A stretch of 64,000 bases of DNA from assembly GCF_009649845.1 (NCBI RefSeq), contig NZ_WJIE01000012.1, forward strand, positions 163,914 to 227,913. Reading direction: 5' to 3'. Each line of letters opens with the position of its first letter. The first letter of the stretch is position 1. A program made the position numbers and the translations under genes. Under the pieces are notes generated by a model. It was given only the letters and a program-made list of their open reading frames with translations, did no database searches and had not been told where the DNA came from. Source of the DNA: Polyangium spumosum. Its GTDB lineage: Bacteria > Myxococcota_A > Polyangia > Polyangiales > Polyangiaceae. Positions 53,729 to 62,000 of this stretch are shown in pieces.

Positions 53729-55321
53729 TCACCACGGCGTCGGCTTGTAATCTTTGAAGAATTGGCCCCACGCGTGGGTGCCCGTGGTGAACCCTTCGAA
53801 GATCGGGTCCACGATCCTCGCGGCGCCGTCGACGATGTCGAGCGGCGGATGGAAGCCGTGCACCGATTGCTTGCGGGCCGCGATCTCGGCGGGGTCCTCG
53901 TCCGTCACCCAGCCCGTATCCACGCTGTTGATATGGATCCCGTCCTTCACGTAGTCCTGCGCCGAGGTGCGCGTGAGCATGTTGAGCGCGGCCTTGGCCA
54001 TGTTCGTGTGCGGGTGTTTGTCGGTCTTGTGCTCTCGGTAGAATTGCCCCTCCATCGCCGAGACGTTGACGATGTGCTTGTCGCGCGAGGGGTGCCGCGT
54101 CATGAGGCCCTTGAGCTTGCTGCTCAGCACGAACGGCGCGATGGCATTGACGAGGTGCACCTCGAGCAGCTCGAGGGTGGGCACCTCCGCGAGCGCGAGG
54201 CGCCAGCTATTCCTGTCGCGTAGATCGACCTGCTGCAGGTCCGCGTCGAGCGCGCCCCGCGGGAAGAGGTCCACCCGGCCGCGCAGGGCGTGATCCTCGG
54301 CCGTGAGCGGGATCTGCGAGAGCGCGACCGGGTCCTCGAACAGGGCGAGCGAGCCCGCGCGAGGCGCGAGCGTGGCCTCGTTCGCCCGGGCAAACGCCCG
54401 TGACGCCGCGCGCTCGGCCTCGTGGCGCGCGACGAGGCGGCCCGCCTCGGGGGGCAATCGATCGGGGGATTTCAGCTCGGTCTCGAGGAGGTGCTCGTAG
54501 AAGCCCGGCGGCCTGCGCACGGTCTGGCAGGCGTTGTGGATGATGAAATCGAGCCGGGGCAGGTGCCCCTCGAGCAGACGGGCGAACCGCTCGACGCTCG
54601 GGGTGAGGCGCAGGTCGAGGCCGTGAATCTCGAGCCGGTCGGCCCAGGCCTCGTAATCGCTCTCGCGGGCATAACGGAGCGCGGCGTCGTGGGGGAAACG
54701 CGTGGTGACGACGACCCGCGCGCCAGCGCGGAGCAGGAGGATCGCTGCCTGATACCCGATCTTCACGCGCGCGCCGGTCACCAGCGCGACGCGGCCCCGG
54801 AGGTCGGCCGTCTGCGTGCGTTTGTGGTAATTGAGCTCGGCGCAGGGCGGGCAGAGCTGATCGTAGAAGAAATGGACCGCCCGGAACTCGGCTTTGCAGA
54901 CGTAACACTTGCGCGCGTCACTGAGCTCGCCCGGCGGCGGGCTCTCCGCAGGGCCCGGCAAGGCCGGAAAACCCGGCGGCGGGGTCTGGAAGACGGGGGC
55001 GCGGCGGGCGGCGCGAATGCCGGTCGCGTCGAGCAGCGCCGCGTCCTCGGCCTTCACGGCGAGGCGATCCTTGCGGCGGAGCGCCTTCGCGAGGCGGCGT
55101 TGCTCGGCCCGATCGGGCCGCGAGACCCGGCCGGCCGCTTCGAGCAGCCGCACACGCGCCTCCCGCGGCACGTGCGCGAGGACGGCCCGATCCCGGGTGA
55201 TCGCCTCGAGGACCGCGATGGCCACGCGCAGCTCGTCCCTCGTGAAAGGAGCGCTCTCCGGGGCCTTGGAATCGCTCTCGTCCTGTTCGTCCCGTTCGTC
55301 TTCGATGTCGTCGATCATCAA
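53729..55321 (-). CDS. SDR-fold protein with zinc-ribbon insertion, apparently lacking the catalytic Tyr
   Basis: 530 aa. An acidic, helical N-terminus (1-130) leads to a zinc ribbon CYVC-x14-CPPC (Cys139, 142, 157, 160), then an SDR Rossmann core from about residue 175 (VALVTGARVKIGYQAA, IHNACQT). The catalytic loop reads NVSAMEGQF ... HPHTNMAKAALN: Lys443 is present, but the Tyr of YxxxK is Thr439. The protein may bind NAD(P) without classical catalysis, or use another acid. The architecture is not one I recognise from common bacterial SDRs. The upstream outer-membrane-like gene overlaps its start by 4 bp on the other side of the junction. Confidence 0.8.
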   Translation of the reverse strand: MMIDDIEDERDEQDESDSKAPESAPFTRDELRVAIAVLEAITRDRAVLAHVPREARVRLLEAAGRVSRPDRAEQRRLAKALRRKDRLAVKAEDAALLDATGIRAARRAPVFQTPPPGFPALPGPAESPPPGELSDARKCYVCKAEFRAVHFFYDQLCPPCAELNYHKRTQTADLRGRVALVTGARVKIGYQAAILLLRAGARVVVTTRFPHDAALRYARESDYEAWADRLEIHGLDLRLTPSVERFARLLEGHLPRLDFIIHNACQTVRRPPGFYEHLLETELKSPDRLPPEAGRLVARHEAERAASRAFARANEATLAPRAGSLALFEDPVALSQIPLTAEDHALRGRVDLFPRGALDADLQQVDLRDRNSWRLALAEVPTLELLEVHLVNAIAPFVLSSKLKGLMTRHPSRDKHIVNVSAMEGQFYREHKTDKHPHTNMAKAALNMLTRTSAQDYVKDGIHINSVDTGWVTDEDPAEIAARKQSVHGFHPPLDIVDGAARIVDPIFEGFTTGTHAWGQFFKDYKPTPW

Positions 55322-55899
55322 TGGAATGCGAGCCCGAAGAGCTGGCCGTCGAGGGGGATGGGCGCCTTGAAGGCGCAGATGAGCCCGAGATCCAGGCCGT
55401 ACGGGGTCCCTTCGGAGAGGGCGCTGACGGGGACGCCGATCCGGAAGGCCGCGGAGAAGAAGCCAATGGAGACGAAGGGCGAGGCATGCAGGCCGATGGT
55501 GGTGGCGCGCTTGCCGTAGCCCTCCTCGACGAACGCGCCGATCTCGGCGCCGAACATCATGAAGTTGATCTGCGGTCCGATGGCCCAGCGCCCGTGCGAG
55601 AACCCGACGGTCTGGGCCTGCGCGAAGGCGCCGAGGCCGAAGCCGAACGCACTCACGGGATATCGCACGTACGAGAGCTCGAAGCCGAGGGCGCCGACCG
55701 GAGGGCCATCGACGTGGCCCGTGAGGCCAAAGAGCGGGCCGATGCCCACGAAATTCTTGGCCTGGCGCTGGTTGCCGCGGCTCTGCGCGGGCGGATCAGG
55801 CGAAGGGAGCGCCTCGTCGGCGCGCGCCGCGGTCGTGGCGAGGCCCGCGGCGAGCCCAAGGCACGAGCAAACGAGCCGAACGAGAGCGCTGTGGCGCAT
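55318..55899 (-). CDS. Outer-membrane beta-barrel-like exported protein
   Basis: 193 aa. A signal peptide (LVRLVCSCLGLAAGLATTAARA) precedes alternating hydrophobic strands rich in Gly and aromatic residues (FVGIGPLFGLTGHVDG, GFELSYVRYPVS, FGFGLGAFAQAQ). It ends in FGLAFH, where a terminal Phe-x pattern suits a small outer-membrane barrel. No name can be given. The start ATG at 55899 was preferred because the frame further upstream covers the repeat-rich intergenic region. Its stop overlaps the start of the zinc-ribbon SDR gene, implying coupling. Confidence 0.65.
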   Translation of the reverse strand: MRHSALVRLVCSCLGLAAGLATTAARADEALPSPDPPAQSRGNQRQAKNFVGIGPLFGLTGHVDGPPVGALGFELSYVRYPVSAFGFGLGAFAQAQTVGFSHGRWAIGPQINFMMFGAEIGAFVEEGYGKRATTIGLHASPFVSIGFFSAAFRIGVPVSALSEGTPYGLDLGLICAFKAPIPLDGQLFGLAFH

Positions 55900-56015
55900 C
55901 GCGGCGGAGGATACATGGTTCGGAGGCGCTGGCCAGCCGGTTTGGAGGGGAGCGGATCGGCTCGGCCGTCGGGCGCGTCCGGGACGGGGTCTCGGGGACG
56001 ACGCCGTTGCGCTGC

Positions 56016-56330
56016 TGGGGCTTTGCCCCAGACCCCACCAGGGGCTGTCCGCCCCTGGACCTGGACCAGGCACGGCCTGGACCGAAAGTCGATGAACTGC
56101 GCTCCGCGCAGTTCATCGAACAGCCGCAGTCAAGACCAACGACGACCCTGCCAACCAAGACAGCCGCGCTGCTGGTTCTGCTGGCACCGTGGCTTGTTCG
56201 TCGGCCTGTGGGGTAAACTGCGCGTAGCGCAGTTTTCCCCCCTGAGGTCCAGGGCTTGCCCTGGCGCGGGTCGAGGGGCGCGTAGCCCCCGCGGGGTCCG
56301 GGGCGGCGCCCCGGTGCGGCGGCCCGGGAC
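56016..56330. repeat. Mosaic of REP-like inverted repeats in a 461-bp gene-free gap
   Basis: The gap 55900-56360 has no supportable gene. It contains TGGGGC(3)GCCCCA (56016-56030), CCAGGGGC(5)GCCCCTGG (56038-56058), a perfect 14-bp-arm hairpin TCGATGAACTGCGC(3)GCGCAGTTCATCGA (56089-56119), a near-perfect 14-bp-arm hairpin around AAACTGCGC(3)GCGCAGTTT (56210-56240), and GGGGCGGCGCCCC-type palindromes near 56300. Two hairpins share the core AACTGCGC-N3-GCGCAGTT. Sorangium/Polyangium genomes are rich in such elements. The rest of the gap holds the promoter region of the 56361 gene. Confidence 0.6.
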
Positions 56331-56360
56331 AACCGCGGCGACCTCGGCTAGCCTCGCCCC

Positions 56361-57329
56361 ATGCTCCGACGCTCGATGAAGGCCTGGCTCGCGCGGCTCG
56401 CGGCGGGCACGCCCACGGTCCCGCTCCGGGACGAGGAGACGGGCTGTACCCTCTGGATCAAGCTCGAGTACATGCTCCCGAGTGGGTCCACCAAGGATCG
56501 GATCGCGAGCTTCATCCTTGGCCACGCGGTCGAGTGTGGGGCGCTCCGGGAGGACAGCATCGTCGTCGAGGCGTCGAGTGGGTCGACGTCGATCGCGTTT
56601 GCCATGGCGTGCGCCATGATCGGCGTGCGGTTCCGCGCGGTCATGCCCGAGGGGGTGAGCGGCGAGCGCCTGCTCATCATCCGTCGTTATGGCGGCGAGG
56701 TCGTGCTCACGCCGCGACAGCTCGGCGTGCTTGGCGCGATCGAGGAGACGCGGCGCCTGGCCGAGGAGGACGGGCGTGTCTTCTGGCCTCGCCAGTTCGA
56801 GAATCCTCAGAATGCCCTCGCCCACCAGCGCACGACGGGTCCGGAGCTCATCGCGCAGGTCGGCACCACGATCCATGGGTTCGTCGCGGGCGTCGGGACG
56901 GGCGGCACGCTCATGGGCATTGCGCGGGCGCTGGTCGAGGCGGGGCAAAAGGCGGCGATCGGCCGGCCTCGGCCCGAGCGGGGCGTGTGTTTTGCGGGGC
57001 AGCCGGAGATCTGCGGTGGGATCCCGGGCGTCGTGGAGGGGCTATCGCAGATCCTCGACGAGGACGCGGTGGGGGGCGTGGTCTCGTTGCCCGTGCCGGA
57101 CGCGGAGGCCATTCGCGCGGCGCGGGACCTCGTGCTGCAAGGGTTCCCGGTCGGCCCGTCGAGCGGGCTGAACCTGGCGGGCGCGCGGATGCTCGCGCGC
57201 AAGCTCGGGCCGGGGCACGACATCGCGACGGTGCTCTGCGACCGGATGGAGCGGTATTTCTCGACGGACATGTTCCAGGATCTGTCGCCGGACGAGGCCG
57301 TTCGAAGTACAGGGGGTTTGGGGGCGTAG
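56361..57329 (+). CDS. PLP-dependent cysteine synthase-like enzyme
   Basis: 322 aa, fold type II. The PLP lysine lies in PSGSTKDRIASFIL, the substrate loop is ASSGSTSIAFA and the phosphate loop is [11 protein letters not shown]. It differs from the CysK at 48750 in the active-site signature and is closer to the CBS/CysM-like group. Its substrate could be O-acetylserine, O-phosphoserine, cystathionine or another beta-substituted amino acid. It is separated from the YbaK gene by 37 bp, with a strong hairpin (57318-57356) across the stop. Confidence 0.8.
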   Translation: MLRRSMKAWLARLAAGTPTVPLRDEETGCTLWIKLEYMLPSGSTKDRIASFILGHAVECGALREDSIVVEASSGSTSIAFAMACAMIGVRFRAVMPEGVSGERLLIIRRYGGEVVLTPRQLGVLGAIEETRRLAEEDGRVFWPRQFENPQNALAHQRTTGPELIAQVGTTIHGFVAGVGTGGTLMGIARALVEAGQKAAIGRPRPERGVCFAGQPEICGGIPGVVEGLSQILDEDAVGGVVSLPVPDAEAIRAARDLVLQGFPVGPSSGLNLAGARMLARKLGPGHDIATVLCDRMERYFSTDMFQDLSPDEAVRSTGGLGA

Positions 57330-57356
57330 CTCGGCTCGTCCGAGCGTAGGCCCCAA
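57318..57356 (+). terminator. Hairpin overlapping the stop of the cysteine-synthase-like gene
   Basis: Inner arms GCTCGG / CCGAGC with a 5-nt loop and outer arms TTGGGG / CCCCAA form a two-part stem spanning the TAG stop at 57327-57329. No U-tract follows. It may attenuate read-through into the YbaK gene 10 bp downstream; no tRNA fold can be made from it. Confidence 0.4.
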
Positions 57357-57366
57357 GCGAAGACCG

Positions 57367-57840
57367 ATGAAGACGAATGCGGTGAGGTTGCTCGATACGC
57401 TCGGCATTTCGTACGAGCTCCGCGCGTACGAGGTGGATCCCGAGGATCTGCGGGCCGGGACGGTGGCCGAGAAGATCGGGCTGCCGGTGGAGCAGGTCTG
57501 GAAGACGCTCGTTTGTCGAGGGGATCGCGCGGGGGTCTTAATGGCGGTCCTCGCCGGCAATGACGAGCTCGACCTGAAGGCGCTGGCGCGCGCCACGGGG
57601 GATCGGAAGGTCGATACGGTGCCGCTGAAGGAGGTGCAGCCGCTCACGGGGTACGTGCGCGGCGGCGTGACGGCGATCGGCGGCAAAAAAGAGTTTTTGG
57701 TGATCGTCGACGAGACGATCGAGCTGCACGACGTGGTGAGCGTCTCGGCGGGCGTGCGGGGGCTTCAGATTTTGCTCGCGCCGGCCGATTACGTGCGGGT
57801 GGTGAAGGGGAAGCTCGCGTCGATCGCGCGGGGCATGTAG
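57367..57840 (+). CDS. ybaK: YbaK/EbsC-type Cys-tRNA(Pro) deacylase
   Basis: 157 aa. The YbaK fold is recognisable from MKTNAVRLLDTLGISYELRAYEV, VWKTLVCRG (with the conserved Lys needed for editing), DELDLKALARATGDRKV and GGKKEFLVIVDET. The enzyme hydrolyses Cys mischarged on tRNA(Pro) by ProRS, so it acts in translation quality control. Its neighbour makes or uses cysteine, which gives the pair a common theme; co-regulation is inferred only from spacing. Confidence 0.85.
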   Translation: MKTNAVRLLDTLGISYELRAYEVDPEDLRAGTVAEKIGLPVEQVWKTLVCRGDRAGVLMAVLAGNDELDLKALARATGDRKVDTVPLKEVQPLTGYVRGGVTAIGGKKEFLVIVDETIELHDVVSVSAGVRGLQILLAPADYVRVVKGKLASIARGM

Positions 57841-57899
57841 GCGTTCACGCGAGCTGCAGCGCTCGCTCTCCAGCGGCGCCTTCACGACGCGCAGCACCC

Positions 57900-59465
57900 C
57901 TATCGCGTCAGATGCCGGAGCAGCCGCGCCAGGGCGAGCAGCGCACCCGCGCCGATGAGCAGGGCCGCGGCGTAGGCCAGCTTCAGCGGCCCGAGCGCCA
58001 CGCGTTCTCCCCCGAGCCAGAGCGCTCCCGCGATCTGATCGAGCACACGCAGGACGACACCCGCGCCGGCCAGCGCCACAGGGCCGCCGAGCATCGTGCG
58101 CACGTCGGGCGCCGGCTCGTTCGTCACGCTCGGAAGAGGCTCCCGCGGCACCGACGACACGCGCGACTTCGGCGCCGACGAGACCCGCCCGCTCGGCGGA
58201 GGTGGCGCCGGATCCACACGCACCGCAGGCAACGACGCGCTCGATCGGCGCTGCCCACTCGCGCCCCAGTCGACGTCGATCGCCGCCGAGAGCGCCGCGC
58301 CCGGGTCCCTCGCCGCGGGTGGCTCGGGCACACGCGAGATCCGGCCCCCGGCCTCGGCCGGGCTGTCGGCGAGCATCGTCGACGCGACGTCGAGGCTCGC
58401 CGGCGGCGCGGAGACGGCCCGCATCGAGCCCGAGGCGCGGCGCGCTTCCCCCGGCTGCGCCTCGACGACGGGCGCGCGCATCGTGCCCGAGCGGTGCGCG
58501 CTCGGCGCGGAGAGGCGCGGCGCGATACCGAGGGCCGCCTCGACCTCGTCCCAGAAGGCGCCGGCGCTCGCGGGGCGCTCGCGGGGATCGACGGCGAGCG
58601 CGCGGCGGAAGACGGCCTCGAGCGCGTCGGGCACGGCGATGCCCTCGTTCCGCGGCGTGGGCCTGTGTTTCTCGTCGAGCACGGTGCCCATGATCGCCAC
58701 CGCGTCGCCGTCGATGACCACGCGGCCCGCGATGGTCTCGAGGAACGCGAGCCCCAGGCCCCAGACGTCGGTCCACGGGCCCGTCGTGCCGAAGCGCTTC
58801 GGCGCCCACTGCTCCGGCGCGCCGTAACGAGGCGTGAACGCGAGCGGCTGGGCCGCGTCGGTCTGCGTCATCTCGCCGGCCATCACGGAGGCGGCGTCGC
58901 GGGCGCGGGCGATGCCGAAGTCGAGGATCTTCACGTACTCGGCGCCGTGGACGACCGCGAGGAAGATGTTCGCCGGCTTGATGTCGCGGTGCACGACGCA
59001 GATGGGCCCCTGCGGCCCCGGAAAGTTGTGGGCGATCTCGAGGGCGCGGGCGACGGGCGTGAGCAGGCGCGCGGCCTCGAGGTAACCAAGCGGCGGCAGG
59101 CCCTCCGCGGCGCGCTCCTCGATGAGCGACCAGAGCGTGCGCCCCTCCAGCCACTCGAGCGCGATGAAGGGCACGATGAGGCCGCTGTCGAGGGTGATGA
59201 CGTCGTAATGCAGCGGGCGCACGACCTCCGGGATCGTGGCCGAGAGCCGGAAGAGCATCTCGGCCTCCTCGCGAAAGCGCTCGAGGAAGCCGGCGCGCAG
59301 GTCCTCCGGGATCGTGGGGATCTTCAGGCACTTGAGCGCGACGGGGGCGCGGAACGCTCCGTGCAGCGCGCGGTAGACGACGCCGAACCCCCCTTCGGCC
59401 ACCGCCTCTTCGATGGTGAAGGGGCCCTGCGTCGTGCCGGCGATCCCGAAGACGTCCTGGGCCAT
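57900..59465 (-). CDS. Hanks-type Ser/Thr protein kinase with C-terminal membrane helices
   Basis: 521 aa. The kinase domain begins near residue 20 with AEGGFGVVYRA, followed by ALKCLK (invariant Lys), VVHRDIKPANIFL, DFGIARARD and TPRYGAPEQW. A Pro/Ser-rich linker of about 190 residues follows. The C-terminus is hydrophobic with one or two helices (ALLIGAGALLALARLL). All catalytic motifs are intact. The ATG at 59465 was chosen because the longer frame upstream is antisense to the enoyl-CoA hydratase gene. Confidence 0.83.
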   Translation of the reverse strand: MAQDVFGIAGTTQGPFTIEEAVAEGGFGVVYRALHGAFRAPVALKCLKIPTIPEDLRAGFLERFREEAEMLFRLSATIPEVVRPLHYDVITLDSGLIVPFIALEWLEGRTLWSLIEERAAEGLPPLGYLEAARLLTPVARALEIAHNFPGPQGPICVVHRDIKPANIFLAVVHGAEYVKILDFGIARARDAASVMAGEMTQTDAAQPLAFTPRYGAPEQWAPKRFGTTGPWTDVWGLGLAFLETIAGRVVIDGDAVAIMGTVLDEKHRPTPRNEGIAVPDALEAVFRRALAVDPRERPASAGAFWDEVEAALGIAPRLSAPSAHRSGTMRAPVVEAQPGEARRASGSMRAVSAPPASLDVASTMLADSPAEAGGRISRVPEPPAARDPGAALSAAIDVDWGASGQRRSSASLPAVRVDPAPPPPSGRVSSAPKSRVSSVPREPLPSVTNEPAPDVRTMLGGPVALAGAGVVLRVLDQIAGALWLGGERVALGPLKLAYAAALLIGAGALLALARLLRHLTR

Positions 59466-59564
59466 CGGCCCGGAGCATACGACGTCCCGGGCAGCGCGGT
59501 GAAGTGGGAGCCGTGATGCCCAGGCGCTGACGTACGGCCGGCCTCCTCTGGTAGCTTCAGCCGC

Positions 59565-60365
59565 ATGAGTGAGTTCGTCTCCCTGGACATCTCCGAAACG
59601 ATCGCCACCGTCACCCTGCAGAAGCCCACGATGCCGCCCGCGCTTTTCCTCGAGCTCGAGGCGCTGTTCGGGCGCCTCGCCGTCGAGAAGGGCCTGCGCG
59701 CCGTCGTCGTGCAGTCGACCGCGAAGGCGTTCTCGTTTGGCCTGGACCTGCGCGCCGCGATGGCCGATCTCGGCCCGCACCTCGGGGGCGGCGGCGCCGC
59801 CGAGCGGATGGAGCTCCTCCGGCTCATCCAGCGGTACCAGCGCGGCTTCGACGCGGTCGCGGCTTGCCCCGTGCCCGTGATCGCGGCCGTGCAGGGGCCG
59901 TGTATCGGCGCAGGGCTCGATCTCGCGGCCGCGTGTGACATCCGGCTCGCCACGCGTGACGCGTACTTTTCGGTGCGCGAGACGAAGATCGCGATCGTGG
60001 CGGACCTCGGGAGCTTGCAGCGCCTGCCGCGCCTGCTCGGTCAAGGGCTCGTGCGGGAGCTCGCGTACACGGGCAAGGACCTGCCGGCCGATCGCGCGCT
60101 CTCCATCGGCCTCGTGAACGAGCTCTTCGACGACGCCGCGGCGCTGCAAGCAGGGGCCCGCAAGCTCGCGCTCGCGATCGCGGCGAACCCGCCGCTCACG
60201 GTGCGCGGCGTCAAGGCCGTGCTCGATCACGGCGAGGGCAAGTCGGTCGCCGACGGGCTCGCCTACGTCGCGGCCTGGAACGCGGCGTTCCTCGCGTCCG
60301 AGGACCTCGGCGAGGCCATGGCGGCGTTCGTGGAGAAGCGCGCTCCCCGCTTCGCCGGCAAATAA
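59565..60365 (+). CDS. Enoyl-CoA hydratase/isomerase (crotonase) family protein
   Basis: 266 aa. Crotonase signatures are KAFSFGLDLRAA (oxyanion-hole loop), AAVQGPCIGAGLDLAAACDIRLA and a C-terminal helix pair. The expected Glu of the second catalytic loop is visible in RETKIAIVADLGSLQRL. The fold matches enoyl-CoA hydratases acting in fatty-acid or polyketide metabolism, but the exact substrate is not evident. Divergent from the kinase gene, with about 100 bp between the starts. Confidence 0.85.
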   Translation: MSEFVSLDISETIATVTLQKPTMPPALFLELEALFGRLAVEKGLRAVVVQSTAKAFSFGLDLRAAMADLGPHLGGGGAAERMELLRLIQRYQRGFDAVAACPVPVIAAVQGPCIGAGLDLAAACDIRLATRDAYFSVRETKIAIVADLGSLQRLPRLLGQGLVRELAYTGKDLPADRALSIGLVNELFDDAAALQAGARKLALAIAANPPLTVRGVKAVLDHGEGKSVADGLAYVAAWNAAFLASEDLGEAMAAFVEKRAPRFAGK

Positions 60366-60496
60366 CCGGCCCGACACGCGCCGCTTCTTCGTTGCGAACG
60401 GACGAGGAGCGGGCGCACGATGGAGCCGAGGAGGGGCCAAACGCGCCGCGCCGGGGGGAGGCGCGGCGACGTGGGTCCTGGAGGGAGGACACTTCG

Positions 60497-61933
60497 ATGC
60501 GAATGGACTTGCCCCCAGCAGAGACGTTGCTCCGTGGCTGCCCGACGCCGCTCGCGCTGGTGTCGTCCTCCGGCGAGGCGCTCGTGACGAACGCCGCATG
60601 GGAGGCCCGCGTGGGCGGCGGCGCGCTCGACACGCGCGTGCACGAGGAGGACCGATCGGCGCTCGCCGCGGCGCGCGCGCGGGCCCTCGGCGGCGAGGCG
60701 ACGCAGGGGATCGACGTGCGCCTCGCGCGGGGAGGCCACGAGCGCGCGAGGCTCTCGTTCTGGCGGGCGGACGCGCAGACGCTCTGGGCCTCGGCCGAGG
60801 CCTACCGCGACGAGGAAGAGGAGCGCAAGGCGCGTATCCTGAACGACTGCTTCCGCGTGATGGAGGCGAACATCTGGTCGTGCGACACGGAGGGCAAGAT
60901 CCTCGTGTCGGACGGCAAGGGCCTCGCGCTGCTCGGCCTCGTGCCCGGGCAGATGGTGGGGATGAACATCTTCGACGCGTATCCGCCGGGATCCGCGGCG
61001 CACGCCGTCGTGAAGCGTACGCTCGACGGCGAGAGTTTTTTCTACGAGGACGTCTCCGAGAAGGCGCACTGGCTCAACGTGTACACGCCGCGCCTCGACG
61101 CGAGCGGCGTCGTCGAGGGGCTCCAGTCGATCTCGGTGAACTTCGGCGCGAACCTCCAGCTCTCGAAGAAGTCGAAGGTCCTCGCGGACTGCGTCGATCG
61201 CCTGCCGATCTGCATCTGGGCGTTCGACGAGAGCGGGTCGTGTACGCTGCTCGCGGGCGCGCTCGGCGCGCGGCTCGGGGTCTCGGCGGAGCTCGTGGGC
61301 AAGGACCTCTTCGAAGTCTACGGGGATCGGCCGGACTTCGTGGCGGACATGAAGCGCGCGCTCGCGGGCGAGGAGCACATCGTCGAGCGCGACCTCGGCG
61401 ACGTCCACATCCGCACGCGGTTCGTGCCGATCCACGATCCGTTCGGCGAGATCATCGGCGCGTGCGCGGCGACCGAGGACGCGACGGAGCAGCACCTGTT
61501 CCAGGTGAAGCTCACGGAGCAGCTCGCGCTGATCGAGTCGCAGAAGCAGGCGATCGCCGAGCTCGGCACGCCGATCATCGAGGTCTGGCAGGACGTGCTC
61601 GTGGTGCCCGTCGTGGGCGCGCTCGACGCGGCGCGGGCCGAGCAGATGCTCGAGGTGTTGCTCGAGGCGGTCGTGCACAGGCAGGCGCGCTTCGTGATCC
61701 TCGATCTCACGGGCGTGGAGGCCGTGGACGCGTCCACGGCGGAGCACCTCGTCCGCGTGGCCGCCGCCGTGCGGCTGCTCGGCTGCGAGGGGATCATCAC
61801 CGGGATCCGGCCCTCGGTCGCCGAGACGATCGTGGGGCTCGGCGTGGATCTCTCGCAGACGCGCACGCTGCGCAGCCTGAAGGACGCGCTGCGCTTCTGT
61901 ACCGGAGATTCCGCCCGCCGACGCGCGCGCTGA
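60497..61933 (+). CDS. RsbR-like PAS-STAS stress-signalling protein
   Basis: 478 aa; GGAGGAC precedes the ATG. Residues 1-350 contain two to three PAS-like folds (LNDCFRVMEANIWSCDTEGKILVSDG, LPICIWAFDESGSCTL). The C-terminal STAS domain (about 355-475) contains VILDLTGVEAVDASTAEHL and TGIRPSVAETIVGLGVDL. As in the paralog at 52559, the RsbRA Thr171 position is Ala412 (then Ser413), whereas the Thr205 position is kept. Partner-switch signalling is inferred. It is followed 67 bp downstream by a cNMP-binding protein, so both may be in one signalling unit. Confidence 0.82.
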   Translation: MRMDLPPAETLLRGCPTPLALVSSSGEALVTNAAWEARVGGGALDTRVHEEDRSALAAARARALGGEATQGIDVRLARGGHERARLSFWRADAQTLWASAEAYRDEEEERKARILNDCFRVMEANIWSCDTEGKILVSDGKGLALLGLVPGQMVGMNIFDAYPPGSAAHAVVKRTLDGESFFYEDVSEKAHWLNVYTPRLDASGVVEGLQSISVNFGANLQLSKKSKVLADCVDRLPICIWAFDESGSCTLLAGALGARLGVSAELVGKDLFEVYGDRPDFVADMKRALAGEEHIVERDLGDVHIRTRFVPIHDPFGEIIGACAATEDATEQHLFQVKLTEQLALIESQKQAIAELGTPIIEVWQDVLVVPVVGALDAARAEQMLEVLLEAVVHRQARFVILDLTGVEAVDASTAEHLVRVAAAVRLLGCEGIITGIRPSVAETIVGLGVDLSQTRTLRSLKDALRFCTGDSARRRAR

Positions 61934-62000
61934 GTCCTCTCGCTAAACGCGCGCATTCGTGCGAGGATTCGCACCCCGCGCCGCGGCGACAAGGACTGCC

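Noticed and set aside
57318..57356. tRNA-like stem near a GTAGCTCGG string
   Set aside because: Only a two-part hairpin can be formed; there is no anticodon loop, T arm or acceptor arm.
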